64,000 nt of DNA from Amorphophallus konjac (GCA_022559845.1 JAHNEJ010002393.1:124001-188000), one strand, 5' to 3'. Shown: positions 40,760 to 51,521, counted from the first letter of the stretch. Numbers and translations: made by a program. Notes: generated by a model from the sequence alone, not told the origin.

Positions 40760-43091
40760 TGTAATATCCTGGACCCTTCGAATCCTTCTTTTCGGGTCCT
40801 AAATCTATTTTCTCGGAGAGTCCGACTCCATTGTGTTCGAAATTATGTTTCGGACATCTTTCGTGTTTGGATCCGTGCGATTCGGATCAGTTTCGGAGGC
40901 CCGGAGTGTGTTCCATGGCTTTTTCCGTGTATTTTCCGATTTCCGCGTGTGTGTTTCAGCAGGACCTACGGAACCCCGTAGCGAGTGAACCGGGCCGTTC
41001 ACCTAGGCGCGGGTGGTACCGTTACGATCGGTGCGTTCCGAGGATCGCGGAAATATAATTTTTAATTTTTTGATATTTTCCAAAATTTCCAGATTTTCTA
41101 TAAATCCCTAACCCTTTTTCCTTTTTCCTCCTCCTTTTTCTTTCTTCTTCCTCCTTCTCTTTTCTTCCCATTGGAGAACCGATGCCCCCTCTTTCTCTCT
41201 CCTCTTCCGGCGACGATGCGACGTGCCCCTCCGGCTGCCGACGGCGGTGGGCGACGGCGTGGCGACGGCGAGGTGATCACGGTGGCGTGCGTGGCTCGTG
41301 GGAGGCTCGAGGAAGGACAAACGATTTTGAGGAACGAAGGTGATCTAGGCATTTTTGGGCCTCTTTGAGGTAGGGGGCGCATTCCCATGCTCATCCCTTC
41401 CCTTCCCGTGATTTGTAGGGAATGGAAAGCCGAGAGGGGTGTGATTTCATGCCGGGATGGGAAAACTCTATGTTTGAGGGGTGAGCCGGATTTCATTGTT
41501 TTAATGCGTTTCTAGCTAGATTTTTGGGGTTTCTAGGGGTGAATGGGCATGATTTTTGGTTTTTTTGTGCTTACTCCGCGAACCGGGCTCTGCCCGTTGT
41601 CGCGCTATAGACCAGGGACGCAATCTTGAGATCGCACTACCCTTTGTCGCCGCGTTCATCGGATAAGATGAACAGTGGCCGTCGATCTGTCGGCAGATAA
41701 CGCGCTTGCCCAACCAGGCGCGACTTTTGTGAACGCGCTAGGCTTCCATAGCGCGTTAATGATTAACGCGCTATGGGTCCCGAGCGCGTTCATGCCTGAA
41801 CAAGCTAGGCAAAGAGAGCGCGTTAATAAACGCGCTCTGGGCCTATGGAGCGTTATGGCTCCTGGCAGACTCGGGGTTTTTATAGACGTGGCAGCCTCCA
41901 GGATGGACCGCCACCCGTGTTTAGTTGTACCGGAGTTATGTTCTGCCGATCCTAACCCCAGGGGCGTGAGTTCCTAACCCTGTGCTGACCGGCGGCCTGA
42001 CTGATGTTGGGCATCATGTGGGGGCCGTACGTGGGTGCCGGGGGAGCCCCAGGGAGTGAGGTGGATCCGGCCGAGGTCACCGTGAGTCGGTGTCAATACG
42101 GGGAGTTGTCCTTGTACCTTGTCCGATTTCTACGTTGCTTTTCGTTGACTAGAGGGTCTACTCCTTCAGTGACCCTCCACTAGTCGTACCCTTCCGACAC
42201 GAGAGTGGTCCCACCAGGGAGTGGTGGCGAGGCTACCCTGAGAGACGGTTTTGGACTGGTTTCCATCGGGCCCCGCGTCTATCAGCTAGAGTCCAACTGA
42301 GGGGAAAACCAGTCAGAGGGCCAGACCAGGGACACATGATCTGTGTGTGCACACGTGGTTGAGGGCGGTTGGACCCGCGCTGACCAGCGCGACCCCAGCT
42401 AGTCACTTGTTCCGTGGTTACTAGTACGGTGTCCCCGTTCCACCAGGGGTCGAGGGGGACACCCGAGACGCGGTTTAAGCCGTCAGTGGACGCATCCGGC
42501 CTTGCTTATAGTGGGTTGGTACTCCTGTCTTTGTCTGGTAGCGACTCTTGGGGTTTTCTCAGTTTCTGACAAGTTATCTCAATTTTTGTGCCGTGTGTTC
42601 GGTACTAGCCGTAGTTGTAGCTCGCAGTTACTTTTCGCACAGTTTCTCGGTTTGTAAGGTGGGGACCGGGTGATCCCTACTGAGCCTTATGTTTTGAGGC
42701 TCATTCCCTGCGTATTTTCCGTGTTTCAGGTGAGACGCGGCTTCAGGGGAGCGCTTTAGAGGCTCCGCGTGGTTCAGGTGCCCAGGGTTAGTTGCCAGTT
42801 GCCAGTTCCGGGGTATGCCCCGCGTAGTTGTACTTTTCTATTTGGACTATACTAGTTGTGGACTACTGCTATATTTTAGATTGCTGATATTATTGTGGAC
42901 CATGTGATTTAATTAATGCAACTTATTTACTTCCTGTTTATTCATATAAACGGTATAATTCTGTAATTATTTTAGATTCTTGTGTATCTCCACACCATCC
43001 TTTCAACCCTTCAGAGTCATCGGGCTCGTGGGTGGCGGTTCGAGATTCGGGTTATCAGACCTTCCCGGTGTTCGGATCTCGGGTCGTTACA
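40760..43091 (+). repeat. Tekay element B, 5' LTR (2332 bp)
   Basis: Begins TGTAATATCCTGGACCC inside gag of A and ends GGGTCGTTACA. TATAAAT at 41099-41105. It carries the 22-bp dyad array at 41601-41852. The left flank GCTCG (40755-40759) should recur after the 3' LTR outside the window. Confidence 0.9.
41601..41852 (+). repeat. Array of 22-bp dyads in LTR B (CGCGCTAK-N6-MTAGCGCG)
   Basis: Units of 8-6-8 bp start at 41601 and 41633 (degenerate), 41701 (CGCGCTTG/CAGGCGCG), 41734 (CGCGCTAG/ATAGCGCG), 41767 (CGCGCTAT/CGAGCGCG), 41801 (degenerate) and 41831. The three best are exactly 33 bp apart. Confidence 0.8.
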
Positions 43092-43093
43092 GC

Positions 43094-43105
43094 TGGTATC
43101 AAAGC
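43094..43105 (+). other. Primer binding site of Tekay element B
   Basis: TGGTATCAAAGC, initiator tRNA-Met type with one change (G to A) from the site of element A. Confidence 0.85.
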
Positions 43106-43253
43106 ATGGTTGTGGATATATATGAGAATTGTAAATAGTTACAGTGGTCCACTAAGTCCACAATGATGATGTACAGTCGGCACTGGCTTAGAACATCGTG
43201 TGTTTTTGATTCCATTGTTTTCCGTGTCTTCTGTCTGTTTACAGTAGGTGAGT

Positions 43254-43357
43254 ATGGCGTCGAAGTGGAGGACTCGCTCTCAGCAGGTACAGTCGGCAGG
43301 AGAGCAGGAGGAGCAGAGCAGAGTGCCACCAGTTACCACCCAAGCAGAGGATGTAGC
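43254..43357 (+). pseudogene. Tekay element B gag, 5' fragment
   Basis: Starts MASKWRTRSQQVQSAGEQEE, matching the start of gag in A and E. It is cut after about 35 codons by the insertion of L2 at 43358. The remainder is not in the window. Confidence 0.85.
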
Positions 43358-43582
43358 TGTAGATTCTAAAATTAGAACACCCCCAAATTGAATGATTTGC
43401 ATAAAAGATGATTTGACAAGATATAGAACTAAAATTGATGATAAAAAGGGGGGTTACATGTAATAATCAAAATCTGTGATCGCCACTAAGGCCAACAACA
43501 TGCCAAATAATATAAAGATCAAGATAGGACATGTTACATACCTCAGAAACTCAAGAGGGCCAAGAGTTGGCATGGGGATGAA

Positions 43583-43638
43583 CGCGCTATATCGTCATAG
43601 CGCCTTCTCAGGATCGCGCTATGTTCTTATAGCGCGAT
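43583..43638 (-). repeat. Pair of 22-bp dyads, L2 3' LTR
   Basis: CGCGCTAT-N6-ATAGCGCC at 43583-43604 and CGCGCTAT-N6-ATAGCGCG at 43615-43636; the second extends to 10-bp arms (43613-43638). Starts are 32 bp apart. Confidence 0.9.
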
Positions 43639-44353
43639 ATCAGACAGGAAGCGGGATGAGTTGGATTCGTTTCTTCCTTACTCCAAGGCCGGCCAAGGTG
43701 CAAGGGCTCCACGTATCAATCTTCTAGTACCTGCAAATAATCATAAACAACAAACAGAAGGCCCATTAGATTGAGATTTTAGTAGAATCTGCCTCTATTC
43801 TTAATCAAAAGCATGTAAAAGAAGGGATCGATTACCTGGGGGTTTGGTGGTTTTTAAACCCCTATGGAAGGGCCAAAAATAGGTTTGGTGTGTGTGTGAA
43901 TGTGTGTATTTTGTAAAAAGAAGTATTTTTGAGATCAATATGCAATGCTATGCAAAGATTGAGATAAACGAATTGGGGAGAAAATTAAGAACGAGGAAGA
44001 ACACAATATGCCCCTACATACTCCCTTGGACGTGTGAGGAGCGAGGAGTTGTTAATTTGGAACGAAGAGCAGCCTCCTCCTCGTCAAGATCTAGAGTTGC
44101 ATCCCCTTCAAAACGACGGCCAAGGGTCCAATTTATAGGCGAAGGATCAAGAACGAACCCTAGGTCGGAGTTCGATCCCAAACTAATGACTTGGCGGCTC
44201 AAATCAAGGCAATCTTGCCAATTAATGAGGGGGAAAGACTCCTATTAGGGTTTGGAACCTTCCTTTGGACGGAATATGATTGGAAACTTACCAAAATAAG
44301 GACTTAGATCGAAAAAAGGGGAGTCCGGGTCGGACTGGATTTCTGACTGAGAA

Positions 44354-44408
44354 TGCGCTACAAGCGTATAGCGCGTTCTTCATTATCGCGCTATGACGAT
44401 ATAGCGCG
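44354..44408 (-). repeat. Second pair of 22-bp dyads, L2 3' LTR
   Basis: TGCGCTAC-N6-ATAGCGCG at 44354-44375 and CGCGCTAT-N6-ATAGCGCG at 44387-44408. Starts are exactly 33 bp apart. A looser copy with a widened spacer follows at about 44568-44614. Confidence 0.9.
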
Positions 44409-44767
44409 ACAATGATTGGCTCCCCAAATGATCAGAAAAAGAATAAATACCCATTGGGTAGTCGTTCAATCAAATAACCAATAAGAATAACATCCAGAGT
44501 GGATGCCATAAAGATCAAATATCAAGGAATATCGACTGTTCAAATGATCATCCAATTAGGCCCATAACGCGCTATGAACAAGAAAGTGATGTGAATAAAT
44601 AGCGTGGGAATGTCGATTTCGAGATAAGATCCAAGGTATGGAAATTGAATTGTGGGGCCAAGAATAGGGAGAAATCCCAGAAAATCAACCAATTATGGAT
44701 CAATTGGGGCATTAACTGGGAGAACAAAGAAATTGCTCAACTTATCGGTCAAAATTGGGTGTCTACA

Positions 44768-44781
44768 GATGCCCCTCCTTG
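44768..44781 (-). other. L2 polypurine tract
   Basis: The minus strand reads CAAGGAGGGGCATC immediately before the TGTAGACACCC start of the LTR. Confidence 0.7.
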
Positions 44782-45874
44782 ATATCCGCTTTGCAGGAGA
44801 GCGAGAAGGAGGTGAAACGGTGACAAAACGAAGATGACATGGAGTGGTGGTGACGGAGAGATGAAGTGAAAACGTAGTGGAGCGGACTGATAAGTGGATA
44901 TCAAGGAAAAAGAGACACCCATCACAACCGACAAATGATAAGAATAATCCAGAAAACTCCTAGCTAACCACAAGGTCAAGCTAGCACTGGAGATTCCTGC
45001 CTAGAATGATAGGCGCGGAATAAAGAAAAGGGAGTTGATCAACCTCTTGCACAAAAGAGGCATTCGCAACGCGTAGCAACTGCGAATTTCACTCAATTAG
45101 TGGAATGGACGCGAGCCCGGCGGATCCATCGACGCCATCGTGCGGATCACAGCTAATGAGTGGACCAAAAGAGATAAGTTGAATTGGATTGAAAGGAGAT
45201 AGACAAATTCCAGGCAAAGGTCACATTGACCAACGAGATCCAGCGCTCGACCAGGAGCAATCTTTCAAATTCAGAATGGTATTGGATTTCTTTATTCAAG
45301 AATTAAGCATTATTGATCCTTAATTAGGAAGAAAAACTGGACATTTATGAATGCAAAAAGGGCATGATGCGTGCAGGGCTAAAATAAAAGAAATCGTTAA
45401 AATAAATACAAAGAATGAATAAAATATAAGATACTCAAGGATAATATTGTTAAATCAAACAGACTCGGGTCAAGAGTTATTTGCAACCACGGCGTGCGAG
45501 GTGAAATCCATCGTCCCCAAATTTGTCCGATCTAACGGCCTATCCGACGATTAACTGCACGTTTCTAGATTATCACTGTTTTTGGTAGAGGGGAACTCAG
45601 ATCCCGAAACGCACGGAGAACCGGCCGATCCTTGAGATAATATAATAATGTAAGTCTCATATAGTAATGCAATAAAGGAAGGGATAAAGGAATACTTACC
45701 TGGTGGCACGCCATTTTATTTTCTCCTTTTCTTTTCCTGGGAATACAACGTTAAACGAACATAGAGCAAATTTAAGCATGCATAAGCGAAAGAACACAAG
45801 TTTTATTCATCCACAACTTGTATTTTCTTTTCTTTTCTTTCCCCCCCCTCTATTTTTTTTCTTTTATTTTCATC
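44782..45874 (-). other. L2 3' noncoding region, proximal part
   Basis: Shares blocks with L1 29055-30400 (GGATAATATTGTTAAA, ACGGCCTATCCG, GAGGGGAACTCA). No domain-bearing ORF. Leads into the promoter region of the antisense gene. Confidence 0.5.
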
Positions 45875-45927
45875 ATCGCGCTATATATACATAGCGCGAT
45901 AATGTCGCGCTATGAACATATAGCGCG
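45875..45927 (+). promoter_or_regulatory. Putative promoter of the antisense gene: TATA box inside a dyad
   Basis: The first dyad (ATCGCGCTAT-N6-ATAGCGCGAT, 45875-45900) contains TATATATA at 45882-45889. The second dyad (CGCGCTAT-N6-ATAGCGCG) is at 45906-45927. The start codon lies about 160 bp downstream, after a CT-rich stretch that looks like a plant 5' UTR. That this TATA box is used is inference. Confidence 0.5.
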
Positions 45928-46049
45928 TTCATTACGCGCATACTTCAAAAACCGCCCCCCACCCTTTCATTCATTCAAACTCATTCTTTCCCTCTCTCCA
46001 CTCCCTCTTTCGCCCTCTCACCAGCCCAAACCTCTATTGCCCTAATCCA

Positions 46050-46301
46050 ATGGAAGGAGGACCTCCCCGACGTTCCAAACGGCACGCCACCCGCGGCCGT
46101 CAACGATCTCGCACGGAGGAGGAACGAGCGCCCTCTCCCGTGGAAGAAAACCCCGATTCGGAGGCGACCGTCTCGGCTAGGCTTGAAGGAGATGAAATGG
46201 AGATCCCCTCCGACGAGGCAGAGGGGGCTGAAGGTGCCGTGGCAGCCGAGGAAGTAGCGGCGGAACCCGTTGGCGGCGTGGCGGTTCGAAAACTTCGATT
46301 G
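46050..46301 (+). CDS. Plant mobile domain gene of L2, exon 1
   Basis: The ATG at 46050 has an A-rich context (AATCCAATGGAAGG). It encodes 84 codons: a basic, nuclear-signal-like RRSKRHATRGRQRSR at residues 6-20, then an acidic, alanine- and glutamate-rich linker. The exon ends at ATTG|GTAAGA (46301/46302) in phase 0. It is antisense to the retrotransposon, between the gag-position ORF and the 3' LTR, the usual place for antisense ORFs in Tat elements. Confidence 0.65.
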
Positions 46302-46619
46302 GTAAGAAACCGCCCCTAACTTGTTTTCTTTTGGATTTTCTTTGTTTTTTTTCTTTCATAAGTATTGAAAACGGAGGGGTAGACGCCCCCTTAGACCAAT
46401 GTAAAGGGCAGAATGCCCATGGAAAAAATTTGGGGAATGAGGGGTCACCCCCTACCTTCAGAACATGAACACGCTATGTCCTTATAGCGCGTTCTTGATG
46501 AACGCGCTATGACGATATAGCGCGTTAAAGAACAGAATGTCAGTTTTTTTTTATTTTCCGAGTTTTTCTTTTGTTTGGTGAACACAAATTGATATCTCTT
46601 GCTTTTATGTTGTGTGCAG
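46302..46619 (+). other. Intron of the antisense gene, with two dyads
   Basis: GTAAGA at the 5' end and TTTTATGTTGTGTGCAG at the 3' end (46619), 318 bp, T-rich near the acceptor. Joining 46301 to 46620 keeps the frame. It carries CACGCTAT-N6-ATAGCGCG (46470-46491) and CGCGCTAT-N6-ATAGCGCG (46503-46524), exactly 33 bp apart. Confidence 0.7.
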
Positions 46620-47370
46620 GGTGTGGAGGGTGCAGTTCGTGCCCGGATTTCATGGACATTGGTTCGGGCCGTCTACTTTGCACTACCGGAGTTTCAACGG
46701 GCCCGCCTCCGCCAAATGGGCTTTGGAGAGTTCTTGGAAATAGAGGTGCTGAGAGTCGATGTGGGACTGATAAGGGCTTTGAAAGCCAGATGGGACACGG
46801 GGTGCAAGGCCTTCCTCTTCCCCTGGGGTCATATGATCCCGACTTTAGAAGACATCACCCGTATTACCGGGCTGCGGGTGCATGGATCGGCAGTGACGGG
46901 CTGCACTTACCCCGACTACCGGGAGATGGCGCGCAGGCTACTGGGCTTGGATCTGGAGGGGACCGGCCAGACCTCGCTAGTGTCGAGGATCGTTTTACAG
47001 GAGAGTCTCGACTTGTTCCACACACAGAGGGAGGTGGGAGAGAGAGAGAGTGGAGCGGGAGCTAGAGAGGGTGGAGCTGCGTACCAGATTAGGAATCGCC
47101 GAGCAGCGGGCGAAGGATGCGGAGGATCGCTATCGGCGAGGGCGTGAGCGGGCTCAGCGCGAGGGATACTCCCGAGCCTATTCGAGTACTGATTATTTAG
47201 TTACCTCCTCTGAGCATCAGAGGAGGGAAGATGCTGAGAGAGGAGCACGCGGTGACAGGGGTTCAGCTTCTCGGGGATCGATGGCTCCTCCTAGGTCTTC
47301 CCGGGGAGGACAGGAGGAGGCTGAGAGCTCGCGTAGAGGGGGAGATCAGGAGGGTCTAGGGGAGAGCTAG
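46620..47370 (+). pseudogene. Plant mobile domain gene of L2, exon 2 (truncated and frameshifted)
   Basis: The exon encodes the N-terminal half of a plant mobile domain (aminotransferase-like family): LVRAVYFALPEFQRARLRQM, VDVGLIRALKARWD, FLFPWGHMIPTLEDITRITG and LRVHGSAVTG are the usual landmarks. About 140 codons remain, against roughly 300 or more in full domains, so the C-terminal half is missing. A charged, coiled-coil-like tail (MERELERVELRTRLGIAEQR...) follows, in a different frame (47050-47370). The break falls in a GA run at about 47038-47050, as expected for slippage. The family includes MAIN/MAIL-type silencing proteins and transposon-borne forms. This copy looks inactive, or makes a short protein. 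Confidence 0.7.
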
Positions 47371-48979
47371 AGAGGTTGTTTTATCCATTCTCATTTTGTA
47401 CTATTTTGACATACATAGTGGAATGAGACAGTCTTTGATACTTGTTTGCACTTCTTGTGATTGTTCTTTTGATTTTGCGCGCCCCTGTAAAAGGATATCT
47501 ATGCAATAATGCCATGCAATTTTTTTTTTAGAATTTTTCGAAAGCATGCAAATTTTTATAAGTTTTTCAAAAAGAATATTTGAATTTTTATGTTGATTTT
47601 TTTTGAAAAAATATGAAAATTTGGGAAATACTCCAAAAACAATTTGGAATTTTGGCAATATTCAATTTTTTTGTTTTTGGAATTTGGCAATATTTGGAAT
47701 TTTTTTGGAATTTGGCAAATTTTTTTTGGAATTTGGCAATATTCAAATTTTTTGGAATTTGGCTATATTCAATTTTGTTGAAATTTGGCTTAGACATTGC
47801 TAATGCAGCATCAACGGATGTTTAAACCACTGGCTAAGGGTCCTAGTTCCTTCCCCTTTCGCTCAAAATCACCCAAAGCCGGGCGTGCATTTAAAGGTGG
47901 CCCCCCATGACCAGCTACCTTTAGTTAACGGTGCTCCTACCAAGGTCATATCTGAGAAACATTCGGTCTTAGAGGGAGAAGAGAAGAATATATGGAGATA
48001 AGCTTTATGCAGGATGGGAGATATCGAGATTTAAATTCCTTCCGGGGTATTACCCCTCAAAGAGGTAGTCTATTGCGCTGGGGCTTTGTGCCTTTGATTT
48101 TTAGACCCTTGACATGCATACGACCAGAGTTTTCCCTGCGGAGACTTTGCCACTCTTGTCATGCCATAATTCATACTTTTGCAATTATCAAAATTTTGAC
48201 TTGATTTTCATAATAGCCCTTTTGGCTAGATGTATATCATGAAATTTAATTTTAGTTTGGGTCAAGACTGCCCCTATTTGAGACTTCTCTCGTATTGGGG
48301 ATTACCTAGGTTGGTCATTTCATCCGTCAACCTCTTGCCCCTGCACTTGGCCAAGTAGAGAAGAGAAAAGACTTTCAGATATACTCATGGCATGGCCAAA
48401 GTAGCAACGGTGTTTTATCAAAGGAGCCGGCTAAGGACGCCGTGAAGTGTGTGGAATGCCCAGTTAAGTGTTGCTGTTAACAAGCGGGGAGAGAACGTTG
48501 AATTCCCAACGCGGGGTGCTTATTAACCAAAGATGCTGCAGAAGCAAGCCTAAAGACTCTTTTATGAGATTTAGTAAAGATACAGATACGACCTAGGATA
48601 AAGGCCTAAAATACCACTCTTAATCTTGTTAAGAAGCACTTTATTTTGAAAATCATGCGTGAAGCAGTGAGATAATGATATCATAAAAATACGTACTTAC
48701 GCCAATATGTTACCTTGCAATCTTTGTTAGAACAGTTGCCGCGAGAGGCGATTTTGATCATCATGGGATTTGTCCTCAAGTGGCAGATAAAAGGATTGGA
48801 AGCAAAGGATTTGGGAGTGGCTTAACAAGAAGGAGTGGTTGCTCAGACCAGACTCAGACGAATAAGGAGAAAAAGAAGAGAGGCGAGGGCTAGAACTCCC
48901 TTGCTAAGGCGCGGAGACCCTGATTACATGGAACAGTCTACAGAAGAAGTGAAAAATTAGCAGGAGGAGTGAGGACTAA
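47371..48979 (-). other. L2 3' noncoding region, distal part, up to the E insertion
   Basis: Matches L1 30510-31889 closely. Includes a T-rich imperfect repeat of TTTTTGGAATTTGGCAATATTC (47640-47780 region, period about 25-40 bp). It ends GAGGACTAA, where L1 continues GAGGACTAAAGCCTCGG without a break, giving the empty-site comparison for element E. Confidence 0.7.
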
Positions 48980-51356
48980 TGTAATATCCCGAACCTTTCG
49001 GATCCTTCTTCGTGGGTCCCGGATCTGATTTACGGAGCGTCCGGCTCCGTTGTGTCCGAAATTTCGTTTCGGACATCTTTCGTGTTCGGATCGGCGCGAT
49101 CCAGAGTTGTTTCGGAGGCCCGGAGGCGTTCCGCGGCTTTTTCGCGCGTGTTTTCCGATTCCCGGTGTGTGTTTCGGCTTTTTCTTCGAAAGCTCGCTGC
49201 GGGCGAACCGGGCGGTTCACCTAGGCACGAGTGGTACCGTTACGATCGGTGTGTTCCGAGGATTCCGAAAATGTATTTTTCTATTTTTTGGTATTTTTTC
49301 GAAAAATCAGATTCTCTATATAATCCCATTTCTTTTCTTTTTTTTCTTTTCTCCTTTCTCTTTCTTCTTCTTCTTCCTCCTTCCTTCCCCAACCGTGGCC
49401 GCCCTCCTCTCTCTCCCTCTCTCCCATTCGGACGCGGTGAGCCCCTCCCCCGCTGTTGACGGCGGCAGGGCGACGGCGCGGACGCGTGGGTGGCGGCGAG
49501 GCGAGCTCGTGGGCGTGCGGCAAGCGTGGGAAGCGTGGGGAGTTCGTGAAGCTTAAAGCGTTCTTCGCGATTTGTGGGTGATCCGGCGGAGCATTCACTC
49601 CATTGAGGTAGGGTGACGTTCCTTAGCCTCATGCCGTTCATTTCCGTGGTTTGTAGGCCGCGGGGAGGCCGAGAGGGGCTAGATCGGGCATGTTTGGGGT
49701 TTTTTCCATGATTTGGGGAGAGCCGCCCGATCTATGGATTTGATGCATGGATTCGCATTTTGATGGCCTAGAATCATGCTAGGGGTCCTTAGGGGTCATT
49801 CCCCTTATTTTCCCCCTCTCCGGTGGAGGCATGGGGGCGTGGTTGGAGTTTTTGGGCGTTCCCGCCGTTTTCGGGCGCGGACTGAGAACGCGCTATACTC
49901 CAGTAGCGCGTTCTGGATGGTCGCGCTGCCCCGACAGAGCGCGTTCATCGGAGAAGATGAACAGTAGGCAGTTCTGGTCGCGCTAGGGGTCCCTAGCGCG
50001 ATCTGCCTTGTCGCGCTAGGGATCCCTAGCGCGACCTGTCTTGTCGCGCTAGGAGGCCTTAGCGCGATATTCCTCGTCACGCTAGGGGGTCCTAGCGCGT
50101 TCATTTTTGTCGCGCTAGGAATCCCTAGCGCGATCTGTCCTGTTGTCGGGTGTTCCTTTTGGGCCAGGTGTGTCCTGGACACCCCGCGGAGTTCCGGGAC
50201 CGTGTTTTTGGGTGTTCGGAGGTTCCGTTTGCCTTGGTCATGCGTTTGGCTGTGGGCGGTGCGTCCGTTTCTTCTCTGACCGTGGTCACCGTGCGATGGT
50301 GATGGTACGTGGGATAGCCCCCGTACTTCGTCAGGTTCGGACGTTGTTTTCCGTTGTCTTGAGAGTCTACTCCTTCAGTGACCCTCCACTAGTCGTAGCC
50401 TATCAGTACGCGTGTGCTGATCGCACCAGGGAGTGGTGTACAGGCTTACCCTGAGGACGGTTTTAGACTGGTTACCATCGGGCCCCTCGTCAAATCAGAG
50501 TCCAGTGCCAGGGGAAAACCGGTCAGAGGGCCAGACCTAGGACGCGTGGTCTATGTGTGCACACGTGGTTGGGGATAGTGGACGCACGTCGACGGGCGTG
50601 ACCCCAGCTAGTCACTTGTTGTGGTTACTTGTTCGGTGTCTGCGCCTCGGGTAGGACCTACCACGTCAGGCGGTTCACCTGCGGTGCGGTGTAAGACGTC
50701 AGGGGACGCTACCGGCTGTGCTTCTAGTGGGTGGTACTCCTGTCGAGTACGGAGTGACAGACTGTCAGTCGAGTGTTTTCGACCTTCGGGTTTTGTCGGT
50801 TCGACCTTTGAGCTTTGGTCTTCCCTCCGTGGCACGTGTGTCAGTTTGCGTGCCGTAGGGTCTCGTCTTGTAGAGTACAGGGCTTTCCCTTTCGAGGTAC
50901 TTTTCTACCGCTAGTGTAGTGGTTTCTCGTTTTACGAGGTAGGGTTCGAGTGATCCCTACTGAGCCTTGTTCCGAGACTCATTCCCTGCGTGTTTTCACC
51001 GTGTTTCAGGTGAGGCGCCACCTTCGGGGAGCGCGTCAGGAGTGCAGCGTGGTGCAGGTGCCCAGAGGTAGTGCCAGAGGTCAGAGCCGGGGGATGCCCC
51101 GTGTAGCTGTACTTTCCTTTCTTGTCACTGTACTAGTCGTGGACTGTTGTTATTGTTATTTTATATTGTGGACCATGTAAAATGTTAATTTATTTCCTGC
51201 TTAATATTATAACTGTTTAATTTCTGCAATTATTTGTGATACTTGTGTAGTCTCCACACCATCCTTTTAACCCTTCCGAGTCTTCGGGCTCGTGGGTGGC
51301 GGTGCGAGTCTCGGGTTATCGGGCCTTCCCGGTAATCGGATTCTCGGGTCGTTACA
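48980..51356 (+). repeat. Element E 5' LTR (2377 bp)
   Basis: TGTAATATCCCGAACC to GGGTCGTTACA. TATATAA at 49317-49323, CT-rich leader after it, dyad array at 49889-50132. The distance from TATA box to LTR end is about 2 kb, so most of the LTR is transcribed leader. Confidence 0.95.
49889..50132 (+). repeat. Seven 22-bp dyads phased at 33 bp, E 5' LTR
   Basis: Units CGCGCTAG-N6-CTAGCGCG and variants start at 49889, 49922, 49979, 50012, 50045, 50078 and 50111: spacing 33, 57, 33, 33, 33, 33. The unit at 50012 lies in a perfect 24-bp palindrome (50011-50034). Spacers between units keep a CTGYCTTG-like phrase. Confidence 0.95.
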
Positions 51357-51358
51357 GC

Positions 51359-51370
51359 TGGCATCAGAGC
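51359..51370 (+). other. Primer binding site of element E
   Basis: TGGCATCAGAGC, initiator tRNA-Met type with T to C at the fourth base compared with element A. Confidence 0.85.
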
Positions 51371-51521
51371 GCGGTTGTGGAATTACATGAGAATCATAGG
51401 TAATTGTAGTGGTCCACTAGTCCACAACGATGATGTACAAGTGACGCTGGCATTGGGCTCCGTGTGTTTGTTTTGACCTTGCCGTTTTTCGTGTTCTCTG
51501 TCTTGTGCTTCAGGAGCGAGT

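Larger units (their letters stand above)
43358..44767 (-). repeat. L2 3' LTR (left)
   Basis: Plus strand TGTAGATTC...GTGTCTACA, 1410 bp. The minus-strand TATA-like CCTATAAATTGG is near 44130-44141. Two dyad pairs lie at 43583-43638 and 44354-44408. Confidence 0.9.

Noticed and set aside
46571..47065. Overlapping 164-codon ORF in the plant mobile domain exon
   Set aside because: Different frame from the one with domain motifs and not continuous with exon 1 across the splice sites.
50011..50034. Perfect palindrome as a microRNA precursor
   Set aside because: The arms are too short and the loop is absent; a 24-bp palindrome cannot form a normal precursor hairpin.
49889..50132. Regular short palindromic repeats resembling a CRISPR array
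   Set aside because: The repeats lie in plant retrotransposon LTRs, the gaps between units are about 11 bp and similar to each other rather than unique spacers, and no cas-like gene exists here.
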